Below the pieces are notes generated by a model. It was not told where the DNA came from. It searched no databases and was given only the letters and a program-made list of their open reading frames with translations. The translations under genes were made by a program, and so were the position numbers. Below are positions 45,573 through 58,532 of a stretch of DNA of 64,000 bases, piece by piece. The DNA is from Neodiprion pinetum (Eukaryota; Arthropoda; Insecta; Hymenoptera; Diprionidae): positions 5,752,001 to 5,816,000 of the forward strand of contig NC_060238.1 in assembly GCF_021155775.2 (NCBI RefSeq), in the 5' to 3' direction. Numbering within the stretch: the stretch's first letter is position 1; each line of letters begins with the position of its first letter.

Positions 45573-48252
45573 TCAGATTTTGGAAGGCTGAACTCCATGA
45601 CATTTCTTCATGTGAGAGCGATAAGACACTAAGTGTTTGTAAGACTTCCAACAATCGCTGCAGTTGTATTTTGTTTTAACCGAATGATTAATTTGAACGT
45701 GTCTCTGGAGACTCGATTTACGTCTGTATAGTTTTGGGCAACTGTGACATGGATACGGTCTCCAATTGTCATGCGTTAATATGTGTGCATATAAGTAGGA
45801 TTTAATTCGAAATTGTTTCTTACAAATGTCGCACTCATACGGTTTCCGGGCATCGTGAATTGCGCAATGGCGACGCAAATCACTGGCACATATAAAAGAC
45901 TTGTCACAAATTTTGCAGGTAAAATTTTTAACCTCTAGTAATTTGTTACCTTGAATATTTCGATGGTTTGTTCCTTTCGTTGATGTGTCATTGTGTTTAT
46001 TCAACATGTGTCGTTTTAGGCTTGACGTTGTAGAGAACCCTTCATTACACAATTTGCAGGTATGAGGTTTACTACCGGAATGACTTGCCTTTTTATGCCT
46101 TCCCACATGCGACGTTTGCGTAAATCTTTTGCCGCAAATGCTGCATGGATATGGTCTTTTTATGTTTGATTTAGAAGATGAAGGCTTAAGCTTCTCGTCA
46201 TGTTCCTTAAGGATTTCAATATGTAAAAATTCAATGTGGACTGCTAAACTTGATTTTTTTTTAAACCGTTCACCACAAATGTCACACACGTAAGTTTTTT
46301 TTGGTTCTTTGGTATCCACCCTTCCCCCATTTGAAGATTTGGCTGATTCTTTATCTATTGTAGATTTTTTCTCATCTTCTTTATGATTCTTTGATGTTAA
46401 CTGTGTGTTCTCAGTAAGTTTAGTCTGTCTAATCAACCAATTGTCAAGGCTATCCAGACTATGTGTTTTAATATGCTGCCTCAGGGTTGATTTCCTTTTG
46501 TATGTTCTGTGGCATTCGTCATAAGAGTATGTTTTCGATTCATGCGATCGTAAATGTTTTTGTAAACATTGTTTCAATTTGAATTTCTTTCCACATGTAT
46601 CACATTCGTGATAATTGGACTTATTGTGAGTTTGGATGTGTTGAGTCAACAGTGACATGTATTGAAATGGTCTGTCGCAGATTTTGCAAGTGAGATTTTC
46701 TCTGTTTCGTTCGTTACACTTTGGCGATTTGTTCATCTTACCTTCATAAAGTTCGGATCGAACGAGGGCTGGTGATTTTGCACGTTTCGTTGGCACTTTT
46801 GGAGCATTTTTAAGATTCTCGTTATCATGTGCGTGCCGAACATCCACAAAATCCCACGGTAATGCGTATCGATCATATTTGGGCGATTGCTTGAGTGTTT
46901 TTTCATTCAAAGTTTCAAGTTCTACAGATTCTGTCTTCAAATGTAGATTCAGCTGAAATGCCCACCAATTTGTTAATACATTTCGAATATCAAAATTAGG
47001 ATGCATCTTCAAATCAATTCATATTCAATATCTCTTTTAGCAATTAGTAATGGCTTTCAGTAAAATTTCACCATACTTTTTAAAATTACAGTTGTATCAT
47101 ACTTCTTAATCAGAATATTACATCAGAGGTATGAAGATTTTTTTTTTCGTCTCATCATAAGGAGTTTAAGTGAAACTACTCATATCTCGATGCTTAATGT
47201 TTTTCTCATGAAATATCAAAGGTCAAACAAATAATCGAAAAAAATGCCTACTCTAATATCTTACTATTATAGCTAACAGGATTGAGCAAAAACTATTTTT
47301 TGCATGATTATGCGCGAGCTTGAAGTTAGTAACGAAACATTTAAAAAAAAAAGCATTACTTGGCAATTTTAGAATGGTTTTAAAAGAGCTGGGTTTTCAA
47401 AATATTAGCAAGTAATACTTCATTACGGATTAATAAATTTCGGACAGTCCAAAAATTGTGAGAAAACATTGTTTTTTAAATATATGTCGTTACAGTAATG
47501 GTACTAATTAATCCCATATTATTATAGCGTCAATAACTCTGAATTGTTTTTTGCAAATATAGATGAATGTGCCCGTTACGTTAGATTTGTGAAAAATACG
47601 TAATACATACAAGAATTCTAATCGCTTTTGCTTACTCAGACGAACTGACATTAAAAAGCAGTTCATAATTGACTCGTAAGTCAGTATTATAATTAAGCTA
47701 CAGCATGCAAATTATATAGTTTTTTTTTAACCTCTCTATATCTCTGATTGTCAGTTACTTTCCATCGGCTTTAAAGAAATTGACTCCTAAAAAATGCTCA
47801 CTTCAGATATATACTATAAAAAGTTATTAACGTTGTTTCAACTAATACCAAAAAGACCGGAAAGATTTTTAAGCCACTGCGACTGAATGTTGAAAATAAG
47901 GCATTTCATATTTATGTGTTATACTCACTTCTTTGCTTGTTTTTGAATGAAGTTCGGCCGAAGATGTCGAATTACAGGTTTGAGAATCTACATTTTTCAA
48001 TACTTCTTGATTATGTGAATGTTCAAGGGGGATAGCTGGAATGGAAAACTTGAGATTGGGAGAATGAGCAGTGTTCTGCAGATTTTGGCTGCTGTCTTGC
48101 ACATTTGGAAATTCTTCTTTACATTCAATTTTTATACCGCACGACATGTAATCAAACGTCAAGTAGGATTCAAAACTTTCATAGGTCTCGGTTTTAATTT
48201 CGTAGCAGTTATCGATCTCTGGTTCTTTTTTAATAAATTTGCAGAGTTCCAT
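45573..48252 (-). CDS. C2H2 zinc-finger protein with ten fingers
   Basis: Probable nuclear sequence-specific DNA-binding protein; target unknown. Two coding exons, 48252-47929 and 46952-45573 (phase 0, KE|LNLHLK), giving 567 residues. The first exon is acidic and has no ZAD or BTB domain. The second carries fingers beginning with LTCKICDRPF, HECDTCGKKF, YSYDECHRTY, YVCDICGERF, YPCSICGKRF, HTCKLCNEGF, FTCKICDKSF, YECDICKKQF, YPCHSCPKLY and YNCSDCWKSY. The third lacks the first zinc-binding Cys. The fingers form two blocks separated by an S/K/T-rich linker of about 60 residues. A 5' UTR exon probably ends at 48734 (CTTTTCAG|GTATAG) and is joined at 48321. A short upstream frame (ATGTTTGAGGAATGA) precedes the start. 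Orthology was not assigned. Confidence 0.92.
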
Positions 48253-48734
48253 TGCGCTTTATTTGTTTTCTTCAATCCTCTAGTTTTAGACTTCAAATCA
48301 TTCCTCAAACATGGCGTAAACCTGATATAAACATATGGAAAAAAAAAGAGGAAATAGGTGAATGAATTTCAATGTGTAATTATAATTTATCGACAATAGG
48401 CAACAAATTTTTAAGTACAGCCTTATCGAGTTTCCTACTTAATACTAGGGTACATTTTTATATGTAATAGATGTAATAATTATCTAATAATTTCTTTATA
48501 TAGGTTGAAACTGAAAATTGTAAATACGATTGGAGTAAACGATTAAAAAAAAAAAATTATATAAAATGACAGGAGTGTAAACTTAATATTGATTGCTGTT
48601 AGTGTAATATGTAGTTTCAATGTGACGTTTGATAACTGTTGTTACATTATTTGATTTGATTGTGTTTGGCATTTATTTTCACGAAAATGGAGTAATAAAA
48701 ATCCTAAAATAATATAACATAACTTGTCTATACC

Positions 48735-49000
48735 TGAAAAGTTGTGAGCTTGCGTTAAACATGCGTATGCAACCTGTGGATCGTGTATAGGTTGCCAGTG
48801 ATCGGGAAGTCAAACGGTCGAACATAACCTATAAGTTTTGTTTACCTATCTGAGATTCTGAATTCGGTGCTCGGGCAGGGTCGGCTTGGCTCGGCTCTTA
48901 TTGCGTAACACATCACCGATGACGGAAAAAGGTTTACTGTGTATAAGAGGTGCTTCCTGATTGGTTCAACTAAGTTTGTCAACTTTTTACCGGGAATATT
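48735..49000 (-). promoter_or_regulatory. Promoter and 5' UTR region of the zinc-finger gene
   Basis: It lies upstream of the inferred 5' UTR exon donor at 48734. The stretch is GC-richer than its surroundings (GGGCAGGGTCGGCTTGGCTCGGC). On the plus strand a divergent donor-like AAG|GTAAGTG at 49469 may mark a transcript running the other way, but no coding exon follows it. Confidence 0.35.
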
Positions 49001-52000
49001 ATCGACTGAATGAGGTTAAACAGTTTCCTCCGACCTTTTCAACGATTTCGTAATTTATTTTAACATATTTCAATGAGCTTTTGCTATACGAACCTAACTA
49101 TTTTTCAGAATTATATCCCGATGATAATTGTGTCTGAAGGAAAAAAGTTGTTTCGCTGCAGAGTCAGTTTGAAAAATTATGGGACTTCGGACCTTTGGCC
49201 TGTAAATAATTTAAATTTTGAACAATAGTAGCGCTGCAGTAGCGCCAACCTGACTGCATTGGTTTGGTGGTACTTTTCGTTTTTACTTTGTTTTGCAATC
49301 AGGGGTGTTCGTGAATCCACTCAAAATTTGGTGGGATTCACCCGAGTTTAATGGGTAAAGCCGGAAAACTTGTTGCTGTATACATAGAAGTATAAATTGA
49401 ACATGTGTTAACAGTTTTTGTTTATTGGTAGTCAATGTCAAATTCGATGACGCGAAACTAGGTATTAAGGTAAGTGTAATAGTTATTGCTCCTGTCCTAA
49501 TTATTGATTTGTTATGGTTATATCTATTTCATCCTTAGTTCTAAAATTACCAAAATCATTTTGTACTATCTAACTATCTACCAATTGGTTTAAGTCGTTG
49601 GAAAATTCAGAATTTGCGTTGTCAATTTATAATTTGTAATTTAAACGTGGCAATAACTGGTACATTCGTTCGTAGTACGTTCGATGAAAACTTTACATTA
49701 CGTTGAACGTATCCGAGTTAGCAACAAATTACCCGGTTTTGTAACTATCTCTGACGCTACTTTCATAGCGAGAGAGTTCACTACCTATTGGCCGTTTATA
49801 GTACTGATATACTGATGTTTACGATGAATATATTCTCTGCTTATGGCATTCGATCGATGTAAATTTTTTATTGGCCAGATTCACGTACTTATTTTATTTA
49901 AAATACCTAATTGTTTCTGTCAACGAACATACGACTTAGAGGAATAACACATAAACTTCAAATGAAATGATATTTAGTTGACTCAATCCCGGTAACACGT
50001 CGAAAGGTTCACTCGAATCAATACTTTACTCGATCGTGACTAGAAAGGGCTTTGCTGAGTCAAGGAATTCGCTTTGACTAAATCATTTTGACGAACTAAC
50101 TAAATCGAAATTGTTGAACTGAAGTCATCGTATTTGGAACAAATAAGGGATACTAGATTAAGTGAATGGACTCCAGCGAAATCTATTTTTTGGTTCAAGT
50201 ATTCCTTTTCCTCTGTGTGCGTTGATATTATAGACATATTTTTATTGCATATTAAAATGCAGCGAATCTGCAGGGCGTTTGATTTTTTATTTATTTCCAT
50301 CCATATTAAAAAATTAACACTACACGGTGAGGCGCACACTCAAACATTTGTGTAAGTCGACCCATTGCCAGACATTAATATTCATCCAGCAAATTTACGT
50401 TACGAAAAATTTCGTACGTCAGATTCGCTCGATGATTCATGCTCGATTCCTCAGAATTTTTCTCAAAGCATCCATATCACAATACCTGACGGACGTCATA
50501 CTTTCTGCTAAAGTTGGAGATCATATTTCACTACTTTAGCTGAGTTGTGGCGTGTAGTTTGGTTTACATTTTACTAAATGGTCTATTTTACTGCATTATA
50601 AATTGCGTTTGAAAGGTACCTAGAGAGGAAAGAAAATAAAATTGTTGACCTGTACCAAACATGACGATAAAATGTGAAAGACATTTTTTTCTTTAATTCA
50701 AATAAATTATAGGGTTTCACTTGTTCATTCGATGAGTTATTTCATTCACCTTTTTTGCGAATCTGATGATGTGATTTATTTGAATCGAGTAGAAAATTCT
50801 TTCGCCGATGCACATTTGGTATAAAGTCAACGACTCCTTTCTCTTTTTGATATATCCTTAGCAGAATTGCCTTCAGTAGCAATAATTTGAGCAAACCCAG
50901 TGGGAAGTATTTCTAAGGACTCAATACAAAATCTTCCCTGACAGCAATTTTTTGCCACCTGACAACAGACTTGCCTCAGAATGCTACTAGGTATGCGTAG
51001 TGATAGAAATTATGGCCTTTTTAGTACTTATTGCAACGAAAATAAGAGTGTTAAGATTTAAACCGCAACACGTTTCGCATGATTACAAGCCTGAAGAAAG
51101 TGAAGGAGGTCGAAAAAGTGGGAGTCCACTGTGGTCACGTGTATCTGGCGATCAGGTGTCTTGGGAGAGCGGTGTTGAATGCTTTTGGACGTGATTCCCA
51201 GAGTTCTGCTGCATTGAGAGAATATTAGTTTTGACACGTCTTGAATAAAATGATATGAAAATCTGGTAATATACAACTGTCTGAACAAAACTTTACGGAT
51301 AATTAAGTTTTCATTTATTTTATTTTCAACGATTTCCAACTGTATTTTGGAAAAGTGCGAAATTTTAAATGGAACCAGACTATGTTTTTTCACGAAGAAG
51401 ATGGTACTAACAGTTAGAAAAAATTCGAATTCGAATCGAGACAATATTGGAATATTTTTACTCCGCAAGAAATGTTTACTATAAAATATGTAAAGCAATT
51501 GAATGTACTCATATTTTTTCATCGAATTGATTTCATTAACTGCGAAAACATTATGTAGTCATCCTTGTAATGAAACCTTTTCACGTCGAGCGGAAAAAAT
51601 TCTCATCGTATAAGGTACTCGTCGTTGTTATATACCCTTGACACGAAACGGAAGACGTGTAAATTTCCGCGGACATTATCCAGCGTCGGAAAAATTTAGT
51701 CTTATAGAAGGGATAAGTCTCGACCTGCAGCCTTAAAAATATTGAATTTATGAAAATATTGAGGAGAACGTGTAGGTGAAACAACTTTTGAAAATAGGTC
51801 ACTAAATAATATTATGTTGCAGTGTTTTGTCCTTCTTGTATAATGAATGCGATAGTTCCCTGATTGAATTCATTGATTGGTTATTTTTGTCGAATTCATT
51901 TATCACGTTTCCAGGAAACTTTTCTGCCAGAGTTTTGCAATTGAATTATTTTACTGCTCGTTCTCAGGCATTTGAATACGACAAACGGTGTAGCTTATTT

Positions 52001-55000
52001 CCTGCAATATCGCAACGTATGACCGCAAGAAGAAGTTTACAACAAAACGTACTCGTATATGATCGTTGCAGCGTGTGTGTGTAGATAGAAGTACGTCAGG
52101 CCATCCGGTTTGAATTCAGGTTATTACATAAACCGACGAAACATAAATAAACTAAAAAAAGACAAATGTTCCGTGGGCAATAGTTTGGCTCCGTTTTTTC
52201 TGCAGATCATCGTCCGGTGATTGGCTCCACCAGACAACAAATATTCCTCAAGTTGTAATAATTATAACTTTTATTAACTCCAGAGAGGGTCAACCTGTTT
52301 ATGGAAAGACTTTTACATTGAATTTTTTTTTTACACTTTGATACATCCCGGTGTTTGCAGATCAAGTTGTTATATCGTATGAAAAATAGTTGATGTATAA
52401 TATTCGATTAAAACCGGCACGATTTCACTAATGGATATATTATTGTTAGCATCGAATATGGCCAGGTAATATTGGCACAAAAACTGTAATCATTGGTTTT
52501 AGACAAATAAAATTTATACTGAATTTTAGCAGATTACGTACGAACCATGAAGTCGTTAGGAATTCACTCTGTGTGTGTTTAAGTCTCATATACATGTGAT
52601 CAAAGATTCTTTTAAACTTTACAGTGAAAAATGATCAGCAAACTTATAACTTATTTCGTTGGCTTTAATCCATTGAATTCTATATAGCATGTGAAAAAGG
52701 GACCGGCCATAAGTGAGGTCACTTTTGATCTTAATTTTTTTAGTCAAGAGTGCCTACCAGTAGAAAAATTAATTTGCAATTAATTGAAACAAGTTAAAAT
52801 CAACGTTTTAAAAGTGAAACTGAAATTGAATGAGTCGAGTTTTAATATTATAATTTATCTCAATAATATCGTAAAAAATAAAAATCACGACAGGAAGAAA
52901 GTTCGTTTACAAACAACTTTCGAAAGATTAGAGTACAAAGTTTGGTTTTCTTTTTTTTTTTTTTTGTTTTTTTGTTTTTTTGTTTTTTAATGCGCTAACG
53001 TAGTAAAGTTTGTTTTAATTTCGATAACTTCGCAGGGCTAATTTTGGTTTGCGGATGGATTTTTTTATACGTTATTTGAAATGATTGTTTAATAATCTTA
53101 CAGTACCATGTTTCAAATTCTGTATATAAAATGTTATTGGTATCAACCGATGTTTCAATTTTACTAACAAACATTAAAAGAAATAATAATTGATGAAAAT
53201 CGTATTGCTATATATTAATTATGAATAAATCCGAGCTTTTTCGAATTTGAAATTCGTAGAAATAGAGGAAATTTTTTTACTTAATTATAATACATTCGAT
53301 TCGACGGACTCGAGTCACAACTTTTTTAACTTTGGTCAGATAATTTTTTGTTTGCTTAGAGATTTTGCGTTCAATCAACTCGACGCTCGGTTATTAAATA
53401 CCTTGTCAATTGGGAAAGTCCGTGATAAAATTGACCAAATCATTTGCGAATTCGAAATGCATATGCAATGTTTAATTCGCATTACTGCTTAAGCATCCAA
53501 TAACCCATTCGGGATTTTTTGGCAATTAAATCGTTGGAAGACGATGAATAACATTGGAGAAAAGTTTGATCAGTATTATTGCAGACATCGTAAGTAAATA
53601 TTCGGATGAGAAACGTTTCTGGTACAAAGTTTGTTTTGGAATTAGATAATAAGTACGTGTACACAAAACCAGTTGCATAAGCGAAAGAAAATATCGATAG
53701 TGTGGTCACTTTATCTTCAAACATACGACACCTTATTACTTACGTTTACGATGTGAAATGTGACGGGTTTTGAACATTAGCCACTCGGTTGTAATAATTA
53801 ATTTATATTGTTTTCTATTTATCTGTAATCCCGTAGGTGTGCGATGAGTAAGGGAATTACCCATAGAATATAAGAAGCATGGATTGACGTAAACGTTCTT
53901 TGGTCAGATAATCGTCGGGTTGAATTTTCAAAACTTATTACGCAATGTTCCAGCGCTCGATCGTTTAGTGCAGTGACGTTTAACTCACGTTTTTGCTCGG
54001 ACGCAAACTGGAATTCACCAAAGAAATCTAAATGCTAATAGATATATTACGCAGGCGCATATGGCCCGAAGCTAGGATTAATTTAAGGATAAGTCTCTAA
54101 GGATCTTCTTCTGTATTTTGAGTACGCATTTTTTTTTTTTAAATTCAAAATAAAAAAAAAAAAAATATTCAGTCAATTGATATGCGTGTCATAAGTTCAA
54201 GTAAATGAATAAATCGTTATTTTTTAAGGATAGGCTTAGTCGCTATTTCTAGTATTCGGTTTATTTCAAGGTCTAGGTTGAAGTAGACTAGCTATAGATG
54301 CTTGATCTATCAAACGTTGGTCTTGACGAATCGGCAATATATCATATACCGAAAGCATTTATCACTCTTCTGCAACGTTTTTGCGAAGTATGCAATAACC
54401 ATGATTTATCACGAAACATCAGCGCAGTTAATTTTTATTCATGAAGAAGATCTTCTCGAGTTGTGAATATCATCGTGACCTGTTACAATCGATTTACAAG
54501 TCGTTTGTCGCTTGTATGAAATAAAAAATCGACAATCTTTCAATTTGTTATTCGAGAAGAATTTTGCAGGGATTATCTTGTTGAAAGAAATAAAAGTCGG
54601 CTATGTTTTTATTTTTTCTTCTATCAATTTGTGAACGTTAGGTTGAGATGTGAGTGAATTAAGCGATGGTCATCTTTTGATCTTGATCCGTAACCGATAA
54701 CACTTCAAAGGTGTGGAGAATCTAGTTCACCTTGCCCAGATAACGCGATTAGCATATTTTGTATACTTAGTAAGTTCGTGAAAATATAAGCCTGAATTTC
54801 TGTAGGTATGTGCAAGATCTTTGAAGGATTTAGAATAATTTATAACCCAGAGTAGTGTAAGTTAATGTATCTTTTTACCACGAATCGTAAACGACGGTTA
54901 ATCAATTCCTTGTTATTGTCCATTTTTATACACGCATAATGAATTTCTTCAATAGATTGACACCTGAAGACTATGAGTAATGAATATCTCGTGAGAAAAT

Positions 55001-55529
55001 CGTAACATAGTCGTCTCGGGTGGCTAGTTGGACGTGTTTCAACGACAACAACAAATCTAAGAAATCACATAGATCTTTAAATAAAAAATCTGCCAGGCGT
55101 GAAATTGATTGATACTTCCTCCTAGACTCACCTCGACTTGATACACAGATACGTGGTAAAAAGATGGAATAGAAGCATTTTGCCACTAATGGTCATATAC
55201 TCAATCCTCGCTGCACGTGGCAAATGTTAAAGCCATTCCTCAATCCAGTGTAGAAATTCCATAGGTCGTATAATTGGGATTTTGATTCAGCGATGACTAA
55301 GTGAAAAGACCAGTGATATTGTTGGTAAATAATTGCAATGCATAACGGTAGAGAAATAAATTGACGATATTTTTCACTCAGCGTTGTTTAAATAAGAACA
55401 CCGTAAAATTATTATCAGACGTAGGTATACATATTTGTTTAATATGGTATAATTCGCGGTAACGACATAAGTGAAAAATGAAACGAGAATGAAATTTTGT
55501 GTTCGACAAAGTATAGCAACCGAATTATG
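49001..55529. other. Gene-free AT-rich interval of about 6.5 kb
   Basis: Many open frames of 60-154 codons were examined on both strands. None shows a domain, conserved-looking motif, or splice-bounded continuation. Simple runs occur at about 52951 (T and G runs) and 54130-54165 (T and A runs). It is probably intergenic or a long intron. Confidence 0.5.
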
Positions 55530-55963
55530 CACGCTGAGAAAAATTTCGTTTGTTACAGTAACCGGAAGAATTCGGTAAAACAGGCGTCGTTGAAAAAACT
55601 GTTTGAATATTGTTGGATTTACGAAAAACGAGGTACGCGTAAACATTTTGCGCTATTGTCGATCATTTTTTGGTTATGGCGATGCAAAATCGGTTTGTGA
55701 GGTTTACTCTACTTTTTTAGTTAAACAAGGCTTTAACGTCAATTTATTCTTGCACGAGCGTTAAATTTTCGCAACGGTTGCAAGAAAATATAGCATCAGT
55801 GATCGTAATGAGAAAGAATAGTAACGGATACTAGAGTTTCCGGTAACAGCTAGAAAACTAATTTTCATTTTCTACCTAGAACTATATTTTTCGATTGTGG
55901 TAAAAAATGTAAATAGTTAAGTACCGAGCGGTAAACGTAATTAAAAATTTCTCTCAGTGCGTG
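55530..55963. mobile_element. MITE-like element, CACTGAGAAAAATTT family, copy A
   Basis: Ends CRCTGAGAAAAATTTCG and AAAAATTTCTCTCAGTG are inverted repeats. The 430-bp interior is collinear, in reverse orientation, with copy B at 59646-60073, including AAACTGTTTGAATATT, ACGCGTAAACATTTTGCGC, CAATTTATTCTTGCAC and GAACTATATTTTTCGATT. It has no transposase. Confidence 0.85.
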
Positions 55964-56201
55964 TATCATGTATTGATTATCAGGATGTCGATGACTGTGC
56001 AATCCGTAATTCCATCCACTGTTTTTTGATGCGTCTAACATCATGCGTAGAAAAACAACACGACGATTGTACGTACACCTTCATTGTCTCATTAGTATGC
56101 TAAAAGCTATAGTAAACAAGGTATGTGTCATGAAAGAGTTGGTCAAACACATGAAGAATGGCCAAGAGTTCGGGGAATTCGGACTCTGGATGCTCGTCGG
56201 G

Positions 56202-56236
56202 TATAAAATCTCGGACACACAGCTCTCTCAGCATCA
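56202..56236 (+). promoter_or_regulatory. TATA box and initiator of the chemosensory protein gene
   Basis: TATAAAA at 56202-56208 is followed by two arthropod-type initiator matches, TCAGC (A at 56230, 28 bp downstream) and TCAGT (A at 56236, 34 bp downstream). The start codon is at 56275, giving a 5' UTR of about 40-45 nt. A focused TATA promoter fits a highly expressed secreted protein. Confidence 0.65.
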
Positions 56237-56274
56237 GTTAGCCGTTCCGTCTGGACCGCATCGCATCTGTAACC

Positions 56275-58532
56275 ATGAAGGTAAATAGAGGTTTGCAGCA
56301 TAGAATTAATTATTCATTAGTTAGACGGGTTAAAAAATTTCTATACAAATTCTTGCGGTGTTTCGAATTCACCCCTGAATGTCAATTGCTCGATTAGAAT
56401 CGCGTTACGATTGCTTTCGAACATTCGCGAATTATTTCTAGCACTTTGAAATCCCAGAGGATAAAAAATATTTCAATGTAATTTCGTTGTTTGAACAAGG
56501 ATTACGTTTATTGGTAAATTATATTCACGTTCTGAATCACGTGACAATAATACGTCAGAAAAACGGCGAGAGGAAAATCCTTTGCAAGCTTTTGGACCAA
56601 AATCTCATCAATACAGTGTTTCAGTTTTTCTTGAAACTACAAATTTAATCGAAATTTCGTACCCTTTCGAAAGTAATTCAGCTGCAGGGTTACAAGTATT
56701 TTGGTGGGTTAGAAATACTCTCACATTTTGTATAATATAATGTTTCAACGAGTGGATTCGACTTTGAGCTGCCTTTACTGTCTTGTCTTTTTTACCGAAT
56801 CCCCTTCAATTTGAGAAAATTTATTCGTTGTAAAGTGAGGTAATTACCGAGGAGAAAATGAATAAATTTATGAAAATTGTAAAATCTAGGTTGCCATTTT
56901 TCTATTGGTCGTCGTGGCTTGCGCCGTTACTGCAAAGCCTGCAGGCTACACCACAAAGTATGATAACATCGACTTGGACCAAATTTTGAAAAGCACACGA
57001 CTGCTTCAGAACTATGTTAATTGCCTTTTGGAAGTCGGTAATTGTACACCAGACGGCAAGGAGTTAAAGAGTGAGTGAAATTGTATATTTTCAAATTATT
57101 GCCGCTGATTATTTTACAACCCGAAGAAAACGAGTGTTCAGGTATTCTAATTACGAAAACTTTCGCTTTTTCACAGACTTGCTGCCTGACGCCCTGGAAA
57201 ATGACTGCAAAAGTTGTAACGATCGCCAGAAAGCTGGCTCGGAGAAGGTTATCCGGTTCTTGGTGAACGAGGTGAGTTCACGTCGCCACTCACCGATCGC
57301 CCTTGATATTAATCGGACATTCGAACCAAATCCGTAGCCTCGTGGCTAACGATAATATTCAAATTATTCCGATTCGTCCAAGAGAAATTTAACCTGCGAT
57401 AGAAATCCTTGTTTAACTTGACAATTGGTCTTCGCATAAAGTCATAAAGTGCACGTGAAATCCCATTTGTTGGTTTCACGTTTAAGCTACTTCTGCAGTT
57501 CTTTTTCCGTTCGCTAATAATTTCAACTTCATTTAAGGGGGTATTCTAGTGTAGAAATTTGAAAAAATCGATTTTTTTTTTTTTTATATTTTCAAAGCTT
57601 AACCTTTCAAGAATGTGTCCTTAAAAGGACAAGTCAAAATTTCAATTATTTTCAGAGATATAGCTATTTTAGTGACACGTTTTCAATACTGGCTCGGCTG
57701 GAACGAATTTTACTCGAAACTTTAAACGCGTTTTTCTCAAAACTACATTTTTCAAAACGGTTGACATGATTTCTCAAGTTCTATTGAACCGATTTACTTG
57801 AAATTTGGTGAGAATCTTCTCAATACATGTCTCTATCGCACGAACTATTATTATAACGAAATAATAATTTTTACTATTTTTAAAAAATTCAGAAACGTCC
57901 AAAAAAGTCAAAAAAAACGTATTATTTTTTCGGACAGCCGTAATTTGGCAAAAAAAAATTTTTTTTCGACTTTTTTTTAGTTAGTACGATAGCTGCATTT
58001 ATGTAGATTAATAATCTTTTTATTTTTTTTTTTTCTGATTTTGAAAATGCTTGCAATCGTGACAACATTGGCGCGCCATTTTTTTTGTACCCCCCACTTC
58101 AACAACTCATAGCACTTTCAATTTTGTATTTTTTGACTTGTTTTTTTTTTTTTTTTTTGTAATCGTGAAATAATAATAAACGCCTGATAAAAAAATGGAT
58201 GGTAAAAATATTTTTTGTTTTTTGTTTATAGCACTTCAAAAAACACCTCAAATTCATGCCTCTACACTAGAATACCCCCTTAATTACGTATTATCGTAAC
58301 ACGAAGCTGTTAAAAAGATATTACAAAATGTTCAGATTACGTTCTCGGATAATCGTCCTTCTTCTTCTATCCATGCATAAATATAATATGTGTATTTTGT
58401 TGGTTCTAATTTCTTTTTTCCGTTTTACAGCGTCCTGAAATTTGGGACAAACTGGCCAAGAAATTCGATCCCGACAACCGATACAGAGTCAAGTTTCAGG
58501 CTGATGCAAAAAAGGCTGGAATCGCACTGTGA
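56275..58532 (+). CDS. Chemosensory protein (CSP/OS-D family)
   Basis: Small soluble secreted protein that binds hydrophobic ligands; CSPs act in chemosensation, development and other secretory roles, and the specific role here is unknown. Exons: 56275-56280 (ATG AAG only), 56890-57070, 57177-57271 and 58431-58532, giving 127 residues. The signal peptide is MKVAIFLLVVVACAVTA. The mature part has YDNIDLDQIL, RLLQNYVNCLLEVGNC, TPDGKELK and LLPDALENDCKSCNDRQK. The four cysteines have the diagnostic spacing C-X6-C-X18-C-X2-C. The C-terminus is RPEIWDKLAKKFDPDNRY. The phase-1 intron after KELK is the position typical for this family. The third intron is 1.16 kb and contains a 743-bp TTAA-flanked element. 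Which CSP orthologue it is was not determined. Confidence 0.95.
57537..58279. mobile_element. TTAA-flanked non-autonomous element (piggyBac-like MITE)
   Basis: The 743-bp element begins GGGGGTATTCTAGTGTAGA and ends with its exact complement TCTACACTAGAATACCCCC. It is bounded by TTAA at 57533-57536 and 58280-58283, the target duplication typical of piggyBac-type elements. The interior is AT-rich with long T runs and has no transposase frame. It lies in the last intron of the chemosensory protein gene. Confidence 0.85.

Noticed and set aside
51058..51522. 154-codon minus-strand frame, the longest in the 49-56 kb interval
   Set aside because: Rich in F, K, I and S as expected of chance frames in AT-rich DNA. 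No domain, no splice context and no promoter were seen.
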